From assembly GCF_019797845.1 (NCBI RefSeq), contig NZ_CP081864.1, forward strand, positions 1,364,001 through 1,428,000: a stretch of DNA of 64,000 nt, read 5' to 3'. Under the pieces are notes generated by a model. The model was not told the DNA's origin. It did not search any database and worked only from the letters and a program-made list of their open reading frames with translations. Source of the DNA: Symbiopectobacterium purcellii (lineage in GTDB: Bacteria > Pseudomonadota > Gammaproteobacteria > Enterobacterales > Enterobacteriaceae). Each line of letters starts with the position of its first letter. Within the stretch, counting starts at the first letter, position 1. Below, one piece after another: positions 40,987 to 50,861 of this stretch. The translations under genes and the position numbers were made by a program.

Positions 40987-42004
40987 TCAGTCGGGATAGC
41001 CATTGGGATGTTTGGATTGCCAGCGCCAGGTATCCTCCGCCATTTGCGCTAACGTCCGGGTAACGCGCCAGTGGAGTTCATTGGCCGCTTTTTCCGGGTC
41101 GGCCCAATAGGCGGGAAGATCCGCCCTCGCGGCGCGGGGCGAAGTGATAGGGCAGCGGTTTGCCGCATGCCTGACTAAATGCTTGCACGACGTTCAATAC
41201 ACTGTAGCCGACACCTGCGCCCAGATTGTAGATGTGTATTCCTGGGCGTTGATGCAGTGCTTTCATTGCCGCCACGTGACCATCGGCCAGATCGACCACG
41301 TGAATGTAATCTCTGACGCAGGTGCCATCTTCCGTCGGGTAGTCATCACCGAAGACAGACAGCGATTCGCGGCGACCAACGGCGACTTGCGCGATAAAGG
41401 GCATCAGATTGTTAGGGATGCCTTGTGGGTCCTCGCCCATCTCACCTGAAGGGTGGGCGCCAACCGGATTGAAATAGCGTAACAAGGCGATGCTCCATTC
41501 CGGATGCGCTTTCTGTAAGTCTGTCAGGATCTGCTCCACGATCAACTTGCTGCGCCCGTAAGGGCTGGCGGGCATACCGGTGGGGAAGCTTTCCTGATAA
41601 GGGATGCGTGGCTGATCGCCATAGACCGTGGCAGATGAACTGAAAATCAGGTTTTTAACGCCTGCTTTTTCCATCGCTTTAACCAGCGTCAGGGTGCCAT
41701 AGATGTTGTTGTCATAGTATTCAACAGGCTTGCTGACGGATTCTGCGACTGCTTTTAGCGCGGCAAAATGGATCACGGCATCGATATTTTCAGTGGCGAA
41801 AATGCGGTCTAATAAAACGTTATCGCGAATATCACCTTGATAAAACGGCACGGTTTTGCCGGTGAGGCGGGTAAGGGTTTCCACCACGCTGGCTTTACTG
41901 TTGCACAGGTTATCCAGAATAATCGGCTGATGCCCGGCTTCTAAGAGCTGAACACAGGTATGGCTGCCGATGTAACCGCTACCACCTGTCACTAAAACAT
42001 TCAT
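40987..42004 (-). pseudogene. galE: UDP-glucose 4-epimerase, frameshifted near the C-terminus
   Basis: NAD-dependent epimerase joining galactose to UDP-sugar metabolism. The start MNVLVTGGSGYIGSHT at 42004 and the catalytic SSSATVYG and YGRSK are intact. At residue about 294 (HFAPRREG) an extra base (CC at 41121-41122 on the plus strand) shifts the frame, giving a wrong tail that stops at 41078. Correcting it gives LPAYWADPEKA and a stop at 40987, 338 residues, exactly the E. coli length. The lost 44 residues include part of the substrate domain. A sequence error is possible. Confidence 0.87.
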
Positions 42005-42825
42005 AAGAACCTCGATGACCAATATTGAATAAAACTAGCATAGCCTGTGGGGTGAAAAGGTGATCTGCAACGAAGAAATTCGCTGAAATTATGAGGTTTT
42101 TTATCAATCTTGCCGAGAGGAATAATCCGTTTCACACCTGAAAAATCCATCAACTATTGGCGTCATAATAGCGTGGTATCGCTATCACTTTGATCCATCA
42201 ATAAGAAACCCTACCTCCTGCGCCGTGTAGGCAGGGGAAAAAATATCATATCTGCCGGTGAAGGGGTACTTGATGATGAGCGACGAGGCGTGAGGAGAAA
42301 TGAGACAGCGCGCCGCAGCGCGCGTGAAAATGCAAAAGGGTCCCTGGTGAAGATAAATGCGATGAGCGAGTGATGAGATCTTTTCAGTCTGGTTTTACTT
42401 TTGGATACGCCGATTATGATTTATTTTTTCAGCGTAAATCCTCTAATGGTTCTTATATATTACGACTCATCTTTATGTAAATAATAGCGTGCTTTATTTC
42501 TATATGGGCTGTATGTTTCCGCATTCATTGAGAGGGATTGATACGATGCTGATATAGTGAATGTTACTACAATAATTCAATCACCTTACTGCTGTTTTAT
42601 AAAAATGAATATGTATTCCTAGTGTTGTCGTAATTTGTAAAAAAACATGAAACGGATGGTGTAAAATTTCAAAAAATGATGTTCTTTTATGGTTTTTATT
42701 TGTTTAATGTCAATTCGTTCTGCTAAGTATGAAATTCATGGTTGTGGTTTTTTTGCAGGCGCTATACGTCAGTAATGATTGTTTTACTATAGAATATTAA
42801 TTTTTTATTGCAATAAGAGGTCGTC
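42005..42825. other. Long AT-rich intergenic region upstream of the PAS-LuxR genes
   Basis: These 821 bp hold no gene I can support. The part before about 42400 is mixed in composition with a small GC-rich palindrome (GCGCG...CGCGC near 42309); the part after 42400 is strongly AT-rich and resembles H-NS-silenced foreign DNA. Promoters for galE (minus) and for the regulator at 42826 (plus) should lie here. GAGG before 42826 is a plausible ribosome site. Confidence 0.6.
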
Positions 42826-43515
42826 ATGAAAAGTGATGAGCATGCAAGCATAGTTCTTCCAAAAATGTTGACGTCATTATTTGATCAACATAATGATGCT
42901 TATTTTATCAAAGGATTGGACTCGATTTTCATCTATGCTAATTTGTCCGCCGTTAAAAAAATGGGACTACAGTCGTTGAATGATTTGTTGTATAAGAATT
43001 AGAACGATCTTTCATCTCGTTTGACAGAAAATAAGGATATTGTTAAAGAGTGGCAATGGCAGGATAGACAAGTAGCTTCATTAAGAAAAAAAATAGATAC
43101 GTTAGAGGTTAATCCTGAAGCTGTAGATTATCCTTATATGGTTAGAAAATTCCCGTTTTACAATGAAGATAACAGGTGTCAGGGTGTTGTTATTTATTGC
43201 AGAGCTTTAGAGGATTTTTCTTATACGCAATTGATGGGAGGTAATAATACGGGGTCATTTTTATTAACTAAGCCTGATGATTTTTTTAGTGAAAAAGAGT
43301 GTGAGATTATTTATCTAAGCCTACAGGGGCAGACACCAAAAAGTATCGCTTCTCGGTTGGGTTGCTCAGTTCGGGATGTGGAGTGATCGTTGCAGATAAT
43401 TTACAATAAAGCAGATGTGAAGCACTGTGATGATTTTTATGAGTTTTGTTATCTCCGGGGTTATCATCGTTATTTGCCAAAATGTTTTATTAGTAGTCGT
43501 TTTATCATGTTTTAA
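42826..43515 (+). pseudogene. PAS-LuxR-type regulator, copy 1, two in-frame stops
   Basis: An open frame of 229 codons broken by TAG at 43000-43002 (codon 59) and TGA at 43384-43386 (codon 187). Read through, it aligns along its length with the intact gene at 43668: DAYFIKGLDSIFIYANLSA against DPYFIKDLDSVYIYANLPT, SRLTENKDIVKEWQWQDRQV against SRLTENPYVVKEWQLQDKQV, and KPDDFFSEKECEIIYLSLQG against RPDDFFTEKECEIIFLKLQG. The second stop falls in the recognition helix. Strongly AT-rich. Confidence 0.85.
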
Positions 43516-43667
43516 TATCTTGATTATTTCACTGGTTCTGAATTTATTGAGTGTGGGAATTAGTAAAGTCTCATCATTAACTTACACTCTTAAATTGTTT
43601 ATTGCTGAATTAACATGCAGAGGTTGCAAGGGGTTTTTTAATTCATATATGGTGAAAAGGTGGTTTT

Positions 43668-44384
43668 ATGAATGATGATGTTCACGATGATAATTATCTC
43701 CCAAGAATTCTTAAGAATATTTTAGATCAGGTCCCCGACCCTTACTTTATAAAAGATTTAGATTCTGTTTATATATATGCTAATTTGCCAACGGCAAAGC
43801 TTGCTGGTCTGAGAACACCAAATGATTTTTTACATAGAACGGAATATGAACTTTGCTCCAGATTGACGGAAAATCCATATGTTGTTAAAGAGTGGCAACT
43901 TCAAGATAAACAAGTTAGTGCTTCAAAGAAAGGACTCAGTTTGTTGGAAGTCCACCCTGAGGCTGTTAGCTATCCATATATTGTGAAAAAGATGCCTTTT
44001 TATGACAATAATAATCAATGTGTTGGGGTCGTGACTTATGCAAAAACGCTACAAACCTTCACACCTAATGATTTTATCAATGGGCGATGTCCAGGGTCTT
44101 TATTACTCAATCGGCCAGATGATTTCTTTACAGAGAAAGAATGTGAAATCATTTTCTTAAAACTGCAAGGGCGAACCTGTAAAGCGATAGGTGATATGTT
44201 ATTCCTTTCGCCCCGTACCATTGAGAGTGCTCTGCAAAGACTCTATACCAAAGTTGGTGTATCCCATTTTGATGATTTTGCAGAGTTTTGTCATGATAAA
44301 AATTACCATCGTTACCTTCCGCGGCGATTTCTTGAATACAAACGAGCTATGTTTGAAAACAATTATGATTTAGATGAGTGGTGA
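43668..44384 (+). CDS. PAS and LuxR-type HTH transcriptional regulator, copy 2
   Basis: It has 238 residues. An N-terminal PAS-like sensor (about residues 10-130; DQVPDPYFIKDLDSVYIYAN) is followed by a LuxR/GerE helix-turn-helix (about 155-215; FTEKECEIIFLKLQGRTCKAIGDMLF, then SPRTIESALQRLY). The family binds DNA through the C-terminal domain; the ligand of the PAS part and the target genes are unknown. Its AT-rich composition differs from the neighbouring genes, which suggests horizontal acquisition. It is a diverged duplicate of the broken gene at 42826. Confidence 0.88.
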   Translation: MNDDVHDDNYLPRILKNILDQVPDPYFIKDLDSVYIYANLPTAKLAGLRTPNDFLHRTEYELCSRLTENPYVVKEWQLQDKQVSASKKGLSLLEVHPEAVSYPYIVKKMPFYDNNNQCVGVVTYAKTLQTFTPNDFINGRCPGSLLLNRPDDFFTEKECEIIFLKLQGRTCKAIGDMLFLSPRTIESALQRLYTKVGVSHFDDFAEFCHDKNYHRYLPRRFLEYKRAMFENNYDLDEW

Positions 44385-44421
44385 TATAGTTTGCAATTTA
44401 TATACATATCACAGTTAACGT

Positions 44422-44448
44422 AATAAAGGCCGCTTGGCGGCCTTTATT
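44422..44448. terminator. Bidirectional terminator, PAS-LuxR gene and modF
   Basis: AATAAAGGCCG (44422-44432) pairs with CGGCCTTTATT (44438-44448), an 11-bp stem with A/T-rich flanks on both sides. It lies between two convergent genes. Confidence 0.85.
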
Positions 44449-44450
44449 GT

Positions 44451-45932
44451 TTATTTCGCGTTACCTATCAGCGTTTCAAACTGATATCCGTAAATATCCC
44501 CTTGTGCTACAAAGGTAAGACGGTTCGTGATGCATTCCGGCGCGTCTTCTGCGTGGTGGGAAACAAACAGCAGTTGCGTTTCACCTTCACCGATCAATAC
44601 ATCCAACCAGCGCCGCACCAATTGTCGGTTGAGCGGATCTAATCCTTGTAGCGGTTCATCAAGGATCAACAGTGCCGGGTGTTTCACCAGTGCGCGTGCA
44701 ATCAGGACCAGGCGCTGCTGCCCCCATGATAATGCGTGGAACGGGGAGTCCGCTTGTGTCGCCAGTCCCAACAGGTCGAGCCATTGCTGCGTTAAGAACC
44801 GTTGGCGATCGGACACGGCCTGATAAATGCCGATCGAATCGAAAAAGCCTGAGGTAATAACATGGCGCACGCTACTGCTGACGCGGTATTCCAAATGCAG
44901 GCTGCTGCTGACGTAACCGATATGCCGTTTGATATCCCAAATGGTTTCGCCACTGCCGCGACGGCGGCCAAACAGCGTTAGATCGTTACTGTACCCCTGT
45001 GGGTGATCGCCAGTAATCAGGCTCAGCAATGTTGATTTCCCCGCGCCGTTTGGACCGACGATTTGCCAATGCTGACCGGGTAATACCTCCCAGTCAAGGT
45101 GATGCAGAATGGGGCGATCGTTATATTGCACTACGCCGTCTCGCAGGAGGATGCGAGCTTGATTGGCTGGGAGCGTCGGTGTATGCAGTGGGTCTTCTGG
45201 GGCCGGTAGCGCTGTACCGGAAAGCGTTTCACTAAATGCGAGTTGGGCGATTAAGGCATCAGCCAATACCGCTTCACGCGTACCGGTGCGCGTCAGCGTG
45301 CAGTCAGCCAGAATACCAACATGGTTGATAAATTCAGGAATATCATCGAACCGGTTAACAATGATCGCCAGCGTGTAGCCGCGCTGTGCCAACTCTGCCA
45401 GATGTTCTGCCAACTGTGCACGAGAAGCGACATCGAGACCATCGAAGGGCTCGTCCAGAATCAGCAGATCGGGTTTTGGCATCAGCGCCTGACACAGCAT
45501 AACCTTGCGTGTTTCACCGGTAGAGAGGTATTTGAAACGGCGCGAGAGCAGGGGAGTGATGCCGAACAAGGCTGCCAGCGTGGCACAACGGACTGGATCG
45601 TGAATCTCATCCTGAATCACTTCAGCGGTAGTACGTCCGGTATCGTCTTCATCAATGCTGAGCATATCGGTATTGTTGCGCTGCCACTCTTGCGTGACCA
45701 GTTGTTGCAACTGCTCAAAGGAGAGACGCGCAACGCGAGGAAAATCGCTTTGTTGCGATCCCTCCAGCAGCGGGAGTTCACTCGATAGTGCGCGCGCCAG
45801 TGCAGATTTTCCGCTGCCGTTCGCGCCCACAAAGGCCCATTGCGATTTTTCTTCCAGCGTCAAGGCATCAAGGCGCAAAACGCGTGTGTCATTTATGCGA
45901 AAAACACCTTGCAAAATTTGCAACGACGACAT
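44451..45932 (-). CDS. modF: Tandem ABC-ATPase ModF
   Basis: Soluble protein with two ABC domains, 493 residues (490 in E. coli), co-transcribed with modE; exact role in molybdate metabolism is not established. First domain: GANGSGKS Walker A, LSTGETRK signature, LLILDEPFDGLD Walker B. Second domain: GPNGAGKS, LSWGQQRL, LLILDEPLQGLD. It lies 101 bp after modE on the same strand. Confidence 0.95.
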   Translation of the reverse strand: MSSLQILQGVFRINDTRVLRLDALTLEEKSQWAFVGANGSGKSALARALSSELPLLEGSQQSDFPRVARLSFEQLQQLVTQEWQRNNTDMLSIDEDDTGRTTAEVIQDEIHDPVRCATLAALFGITPLLSRRFKYLSTGETRKVMLCQALMPKPDLLILDEPFDGLDVASRAQLAEHLAELAQRGYTLAIIVNRFDDIPEFINHVGILADCTLTRTGTREAVLADALIAQLAFSETLSGTALPAPEDPLHTPTLPANQARILLRDGVVQYNDRPILHHLDWEVLPGQHWQIVGPNGAGKSTLLSLITGDHPQGYSNDLTLFGRRRGSGETIWDIKRHIGYVSSSLHLEYRVSSSVRHVITSGFFDSIGIYQAVSDRQRFLTQQWLDLLGLATQADSPFHALSWGQQRLVLIARALVKHPALLILDEPLQGLDPLNRQLVRRWLDVLIGEGETQLLFVSHHAEDAPECITNRLTFVAQGDIYGYQFETLIGNAK

Positions 45933-46033
45933 TCTTTATCTCTTTTTTAGCAAGTAATACCCCCAGAAATAAAGGGCATTGCCGTCGTTGTCAAGCTGTT
46001 CCTATGTTGATTTGTGCCACAGGCGTTCAGCGA

Positions 46034-46825
46034 TCAGCACAAGGTCGCGACAATCGCACGGTCGGCATTAAAGCAGGCCGTCACCGGCATGCCCACGCGC
46101 AGTTTTTGTTGTGTCACTTGCTCGTTTGGCACTGTGGCGCACAGTGTCTCGCCGCTTGCCAGTGCGATCAGCACTTCGCTGCTATCCTGCCCTGCTTCCA
46201 GCGATGACACGGCGCCAGTTAGCTCGTTATCGGATTGCGGCCGAGTTGCGGTGGTATCGTACACCGCAATCCAGGGCGCTTTAATCAATACCAGCACTTC
46301 TTTACCTTCATTGAGCCCCAGTCGCTCGGCGCTCTGTTGGGTCAGTAAGACATTCACCGCCGTCTTTCCATCGGCCAGCAGTACGCTCAGGTGCTGCTGA
46401 ACTGCGTCCCGACTGCGGGCTTGCACCGTGCCAAAGAACTGGTTGCGGGCGCTGGTTTGCAGTGAAAATCGCGCGATGGCGGCCAGCAGGCTGTCCAGCG
46501 GCAAATTATCATCTTGCAGCACGTCAAACGCCTTTTGCTGTATTTGTGCAAGTAAATCATAGAGCTGAATCAACCGTTCGCCATAACGCGTCAGCGTGGC
46601 CCCACCGCCGCCTTTACCGCCGGTCATGCGTTCTACAATGGTCTGCTCTGCCAGTTGGTTCATTTCGTTGATGGCATCCCAGGCGCTTTTGTAACTGATA
46701 CCTGCGAGTTTGGCCCCTTGGCTGATGGAACCGGTGTGGCGAATCTGTTTGATCAGCTCAATGCGTCGTGGGTCGGCAAAAAGACGTTGTTGTAATTTGA
46801 GTGTCAGAAGGATTTCAGCTTGCAT
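46034..46825 (-). CDS. modE: Molybdate-responsive regulator ModE
   Basis: Represses modABC and activates molybdenum-enzyme genes when molybdate is bound. It has 263 residues from MQAEILLTLKLQQRLF (46825); a start two codons upstream is less likely. The winged helix-turn-helix contains HTGSISQGAKLAGISYKSAWDAINEMN, then MTGGKGGGGATLTRYG. Two Mop domains follow, with SARNQFFGTV and LCATVPNEQVTQQKL. It is divergent from acrZ-modABC. Confidence 0.97.
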   Translation of the reverse strand: MQAEILLTLKLQQRLFADPRRIELIKQIRHTGSISQGAKLAGISYKSAWDAINEMNQLAEQTIVERMTGGKGGGGATLTRYGERLIQLYDLLAQIQQKAFDVLQDDNLPLDSLLAAIARFSLQTSARNQFFGTVQARSRDAVQQHLSVLLADGKTAVNVLLTQQSAERLGLNEGKEVLVLIKAPWIAVYDTTATRPQSDNELTGAVSSLEAGQDSSEVLIALASGETLCATVPNEQVTQQKLRVGMPVTACFNADRAIVATLC

Positions 46826-47062
46826 GGTCACGGTCCAGGGAGATTAAAAAAGACAAAACCGAGCGTGTGTGACGTTCGGTGCGGCGCTATTGTCGCGCGT
46901 TTGAGCGGTGCGGGCAAACCGCACAAATGGTCGTATTAATTCTTACAGTTACGGTACACTATTCATCATCACCCGTAATGATTTTTCGTTGGGGTACGTT
47001 GAGATTCGCGATGAATGTCGCGTGTATTGATGAGCGGACCGTTAGCGATAAGTGAGGTAAGC

Positions 47063-47212
47063 ATGTTGGATTTGCTCAAAAGCCTGCTGTTTGCAGTTGC
47101 CATGGTGCCCGTGATGATGGCGATCATCCTCGGTGCTATCTACGGTTTAGGCGAAGTATTTAATGTCTTTTCCCGTATTGGTCATGCCGATGAACGCGTT
47201 GTAAGAAAGTAA
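47063..47212 (+). CDS. acrZ: AcrB-associated small protein AcrZ
   Basis: Single-helix inner-membrane protein of 49 residues that binds AcrB and adjusts its export of some drugs. [18 protein letters not shown] and [17 protein letters not shown] match E. coli AcrZ (49 residues). I choose the ATG at 47063 with GTGAGG before it, rather than an upstream in-frame start at 47015. In E. coli acrZ also lies between modE and modA. Confidence 0.94.
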   Translation: MLDLLKSLLFAVAMVPVMMAIILGAIYGLGEVFNVFSRIGHADERVVRK

Positions 47213-47243
47213 CCCCACTCGGTTTCTCTTTTATGTTTATGGT

Positions 47244-47273
47244 GCCCGGTCGCTTCGACCGGGCATTATTTTT
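47244..47273 (+). terminator. Terminator after acrZ
   Basis: GCCCGGTCG (47244-47252), CTT loop, CGACCGGGC (47256-47264), then ATTATTTTTTT. Confidence 0.93.
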
Positions 47274-47330
47274 TTGTATGTACTCTCTTCGGATTATGCG
47301 AGCAAAAGCGCATGACATTGTGGCTTTTAT

Positions 47331-47354
47331 CGTTATATTATTCCGAATACAACG
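47331..47354. promoter_or_regulatory. ModE operator upstream of modA
   Basis: CGTTATATT-N6-AATACAACG is an inverted repeat with 8 of 9 paired positions. It matches the form of the E. coli modA operator. It lies 36 bp upstream of the modA start, where bound ModE would block transcription. Confidence 0.85.
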
Positions 47355-47390
47355 ATAACGTCCTGATGTAATTACTCTTGGGAGAGACCG

Positions 47391-48167
47391 ATGAAACAGC
47401 AATGGATGAAATGGGGTGTAGCACTAACCCTGAGCGCAACCCTGGCGATGCCCGCCTTCGCCGCGGAACAGAAAATCACCGTGTTCGCCGCCGCTTCGCT
47501 GACCAATGCGTTGCAGGAAATTGGCGCTCAATATAAGAAAGAGAAAAACGTCGATATCGTTTCCTCTTTTGCTTCTTCTTCAACGCTGGCTCGCCAGATT
47601 GAACAAGGCGCGCCTGCGGATCTGTTTATTTCTGCCGACCAGCAGTGGATGGATTACGCTCAGGATAAAAATCTGACCGATACTGCGACTCGCTATACCC
47701 TGCTGGGTAATGCGCTAGTGGTGATTGCACCGAAAACCAGTGATGTGAAGCATTTTGCCATCACGGATAAAACCGACTGGAAGAGCCTGTTGAAAGGCGG
47801 CCATCTGGCAGTTGGCGATCCGGACCATGTGCCTGCCGGGATCTATGCCAAAGAAGCGCTGCAAAATCTGAAAGCCTGGGATGAACTCTCTCCGGTGATG
47901 GCACGCGCTAACGATGTGCGTTCCGCCATGGCGCTGGTAGAACGTGAAGAAGCCCCTTTAGGCATTGTGTATGGTTCCGATGCGGTTGCCAGCAACAAGG
48001 TGAAAGTGGTCAGCATTTTCCCGAAAGAGAGCCACAAGCCGGTCGAATATCCGATGGCTATCATCAAAGATCATAACAACGCGACGGTGACCGGTTTTTA
48101 CGAATACCTGAAAACGCCTGCCGCTGCGGATGTGTTCAAACGCTATGGTTTCACGCCGCGCGGATGA
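47391..48167 (+). CDS. modA: Molybdate-binding periplasmic protein ModA
   Basis: Solute-binding protein for molybdate and tungstate, 258 residues. The signal peptide ends at PAFA|AEQKIT near residue 24. FAAASLTNALQEIG and SFASSSTLARQIEQGAPADLFIS are the first oxyanion-binding segments; GIVYGSDAV lies near the C-terminus. GGGAG precedes the ATG; the TGA overlaps modB by four bases. Confidence 0.97.
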   Translation: MKQQWMKWGVALTLSATLAMPAFAAEQKITVFAAASLTNALQEIGAQYKKEKNVDIVSSFASSSTLARQIEQGAPADLFISADQQWMDYAQDKNLTDTATRYTLLGNALVVIAPKTSDVKHFAITDKTDWKSLLKGGHLAVGDPDHVPAGIYAKEALQNLKAWDELSPVMARANDVRSAMALVEREEAPLGIVYGSDAVASNKVKVVSIFPKESHKPVEYPMAIIKDHNNATVTGFYEYLKTPAAADVFKRYGFTPRG

Positions 48168-48853
48168 TGCTCACGGATTACGAATGGCAAGCCATTGAAC
48201 TTAGTCTTAAAGTTTCCATCACCGCTGTCATATTCAGCCTGCCGCTAGGGATCCTGGCGGCATGGGTGTTGGTACGCTGCCGTTTTCCCGGTAAATCGCT
48301 GTTGGACAGCATTATCCATTTGCCGCTGGTGTTGCCACCAGTGGTGATTGGCTATTTGTTGCTCATCGGGATGGGCAGAAAAGGGATTATCGGCCAATGG
48401 CTTTATGAATGGTTCGGCCTCAGCTTCAGTTTCAGTTGGCGCGGTGCCGCGTTAGCCTCTGCGGTAATTGCGTTTCCTCTGATGGTGCGCGCCATTCGTC
48501 TGGCGTTAGAAGCGTTGGATACGCGGCTGGAGCTGGCTTCCCGCACGCTGGGTGCTAACCCTTGGCGTGTCTTCTTCACCATCACGTTGCCACTTTCATT
48601 TCCCGGTATTGTGGCAGGCACCGTGTTGGCGTTTGCTCGCTCGCTGGGGGAGTTTGGTGCAACCATTACGTTTGTGTCGAATATTCCGGGTGAAACGCGC
48701 ACTATCCCGTCGGCCATGTACACATTGATTCAAACACCTGGTGCAGAAGCGGATGCAGCGCGCCTGTGTGTGATTGCCATTCTGCTCTCAATGGCGTCGT
48801 TGCTGCTCTCTGAGTGGTTAACCCGCTGGGGTCGCAAACGGTTGGGGGTGTAA
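48164..48853 (+). CDS. modB: Molybdate ABC transporter permease ModB
   Basis: Inner-membrane permease of 229 residues with about five helices. The EAA loop that contacts ModC is [23 protein letters not shown] (here split: [10 protein letters not shown], then [13 protein letters not shown]). [14 protein letters not shown] is conserved. Two adjacent ATG codons are possible starts. The stop shares one base with the modC ATG. Confidence 0.97.
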   Translation: MMLTDYEWQAIELSLKVSITAVIFSLPLGILAAWVLVRCRFPGKSLLDSIIHLPLVLPPVVIGYLLLIGMGRKGIIGQWLYEWFGLSFSFSWRGAALASAVIAFPLMVRAIRLALEALDTRLELASRTLGANPWRVFFTITLPLSFPGIVAGTVLAFARSLGEFGATITFVSNIPGETRTIPSAMYTLIQTPGAEADAARLCVIAILLSMASLLLSEWLTRWGRKRLGV

Positions 48854-49911
48854 TGCTGGAGCTTAATTTTCATCAACGCCTCGGCGATCTTGATTTGCGT
48901 GTGGATACCCAATTGCCTGCATCAGGCATTTCTGCGGTGTTTGGCGTATCTGGTGCCGGAAAGACGTCGTTGATCAATGCGGTGGTGGGGCTGACGCGCC
49001 CACAGTCTGGCCGAATTGTGCTCAACGATCGTGTGTTAATGGATGCCGAGAAACGTATCTGCTTGCCGCCCGAAAAGCGCCATGTGGGTTATGTCTTTCA
49101 GGATGCACGGCTGTTTCCGCATTATCGTGTGCAAGGCAATCTGCGTTATGGCATGGCGTCATCCATGAAATCGCAGTTTGATGCCATTGTGGCATTGCTG
49201 GGCATTGAGGCACTGTTAAACCGCTTACCGCTGACCCTCTCCGGTGGCGAAAAGCAGCGTGTAGCGATTGGCCGCGCCTTGCTGACTGCACCGGAACTGC
49301 TGCTGATGGATGAGCCGCTGGCGTCGCTTGATTTGCCGCGCAAACGTGAGCTATTACCCTACCTGGAGACGTTGGCGAAAGAGGTCAATATTCCTATCCT
49401 GTATGTCAGCCACAGCATGGAAGAGATCGTGCGGCTTGCCGATCGGGTGGTGGTGCTGGATAACGGTAAGGTTAAAGCGGAAGGTCGGTTGGAAGAGGTG
49501 TGGGCGAGCAGCGCGATGCGCCCCTGGCTACCGAGCGATGAGCAAAGCAGTATTCTCAATGTGAAAGTGATGGAGCAGCATGAGCGTTATGCCATGACGG
49601 CGCTGTCGCTGGGCGAACAACGACTGTGGGTGAATCGGGTCGCCATGCCGTTGAAAACGCCGCTGCGTATTCGTATCAACGCGGTCGATGTCTCTTTGGT
49701 GTTGCAACCGCCAACGGCGAGCAGTATTCGTAACGTGTTGCCCGCTAAAGTGTTGGAATGTATCGACGTCGATGAGCAGGTTGAAGTGAAGCTGTCGGTG
49801 GGAGGGCAAATCCTGTGGGCTAGGATTTCACCCTGGGCGCGCGATGACCTGAGACTGCGTGCGGATATGTGGTTGTATGCGCAGATCAAAAGTGTGTCGA
49901 TTACGGCCTAG
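48853..49911 (+). CDS. modC: Molybdate ABC transporter ATPase ModC
   Basis: Energises molybdate import. It has 352 residues, the same as E. coli, from [14 protein letters not shown] (48853); an upstream GTG inside modB is not used. Walker A is GVSGAGKT, the signature LSGGEKQR, Walker [13 protein letters not shown] and the switch histidine lies in YVSHS. A C-terminal Mop domain ([13 protein letters not shown]) is present. Confidence 0.97.
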   Translation: MLELNFHQRLGDLDLRVDTQLPASGISAVFGVSGAGKTSLINAVVGLTRPQSGRIVLNDRVLMDAEKRICLPPEKRHVGYVFQDARLFPHYRVQGNLRYGMASSMKSQFDAIVALLGIEALLNRLPLTLSGGEKQRVAIGRALLTAPELLLMDEPLASLDLPRKRELLPYLETLAKEVNIPILYVSHSMEEIVRLADRVVVLDNGKVKAEGRLEEVWASSAMRPWLPSDEQSSILNVKVMEQHERYAMTALSLGEQRLWVNRVAMPLKTPLRIRINAVDVSLVLQPPTASSIRNVLPAKVLECIDVDEQVEVKLSVGGQILWARISPWARDDLRLRADMWLYAQIKSVSITA

Positions 49912-49915
49912 TCAT

Positions 49916-49935
49916 TCCCCGGCGTTCGCCGGGGA
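49916..49935. terminator. Hairpin between modC and ybhA
   Basis: TCCCCGGCG, TT loop, CGCCGGGGA form a perfect 9-bp stem between two convergent genes. No long T-run. Confidence 0.65.
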
Positions 49936-49943
49936 TAACCTTC

Positions 49944-50765
49944 TTACTGCAACACTCGCTGACGGATTAGCTGTGCAATAGCCGGCTCTTCATTGTGTCC
50001 GATAACCAGATCGGCGTGCGCTTTAACGGCGTCATCACTGTTGCCCATGGCAACGCCAAGTCCTGCGGCTTCCAGCATACTGATGTCATTGAAGTTATCG
50101 CCAAAGGCCAGCACCTCGCTCATAGAATACCCCTGAGATGTGACCCACTCACTCAGCAACTTGCCTTTGTTATTTCCGCTTTGGGCGACGTCAACCTGAT
50201 CCTGCCAGGACCACTCGCAGGTCAAACCAAACTCGTCCATGACCCGATTGGCAAAGTTGTCTAGCGCTTGCGTATCCGAATGCGACAAGGCGAATTTCCA
50301 GATGTTTTGTACTCGATCGGCGGCGTTAATCAGGCTGTCAACGTGAAGAAAGGTGGGGCGTTGGTGTGGCGGCAGCGTTTCTCCCCACGCCTGAGTGCGT
50401 ATCACATGGCCGGTTGGTTCTTGATACAACATGCCGTCATCGGCGTACATCAGACCGTGAATGCCATACTCGCCTAACAGGGTCAGCACGTTTTTAGCCT
50501 GAGCAGCCGTCAGCGGATTGGCTTGCGATGTCTGCTTATGCTGATAATCGTACAGATAGGTGCCATTGCAGCAAATCGCGGGTGTATCCAGATCCAACGC
50601 CTGATAGAACGGATGAATCGCGGAATGGTGACGCCCAGTGGCGATCACCACTTTGACGCCCTGCTGGCGTGCCTGCGCCAGTGCTGCGAGGGACTCCGGT
50701 AAAATTTTCTTTTGTTTGTCCAGCAATGTGCCATCCAAATCAAGAGCAATGATACGATACGTCAT
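49944..50765 (-). CDS. ybhA: HAD-superfamily sugar/pyridoxal phosphatase YbhA
   Basis: Cof-type HAD phosphatase of 273 residues. Motif I is IALDLDGTLLD, motif II is VIATGRHHSA and motif IV is FGDNFNDISMLEAAG. E. coli YbhA hydrolyses pyridoxal phosphate and sugar phosphates in vitro. I start at MTYRIIALD (50765) with AGGA upstream; longer in-frame starts add unrelated residues. The position after modABC is the same as in E. coli. Confidence 0.94.
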   Translation of the reverse strand: MTYRIIALDLDGTLLDKQKKILPESLAALAQARQQGVKVVIATGRHHSAIHPFYQALDLDTPAICCNGTYLYDYQHKQTSQANPLTAAQAKNVLTLLGEYGIHGLMYADDGMLYQEPTGHVIRTQAWGETLPPHQRPTFLHVDSLINAADRVQNIWKFALSHSDTQALDNFANRVMDEFGLTCEWSWQDQVDVAQSGNNKGKLLSEWVTSQGYSMSEVLAFGDNFNDISMLEAAGLGVAMGNSDDAVKAHADLVIGHNEEPAIAQLIRQRVLQ

Positions 50766-50861
50766 AGCGGTCCTATTAAGAGAGTCTAGAATTGCGTTAA
50801 TGCCCATAATGTTACACCCTAAGTGGCATGGCGCAAAATGCGACAAACCAAGGAGAAAAGC

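Noticed and set aside
42005..42825. Possible riboswitch in the long leader before the PAS-LuxR genes
   Set aside because: No fold or conserved core of a known class (molybdenum cofactor, TPP, FMN) could be read from the sequence.
43427..43675. Hydrophobic 82-residue frame between the two PAS-LuxR genes
   Set aside because: It overlaps the end of the copy 1 pseudogene in another frame and is explained by AT-rich sequence.
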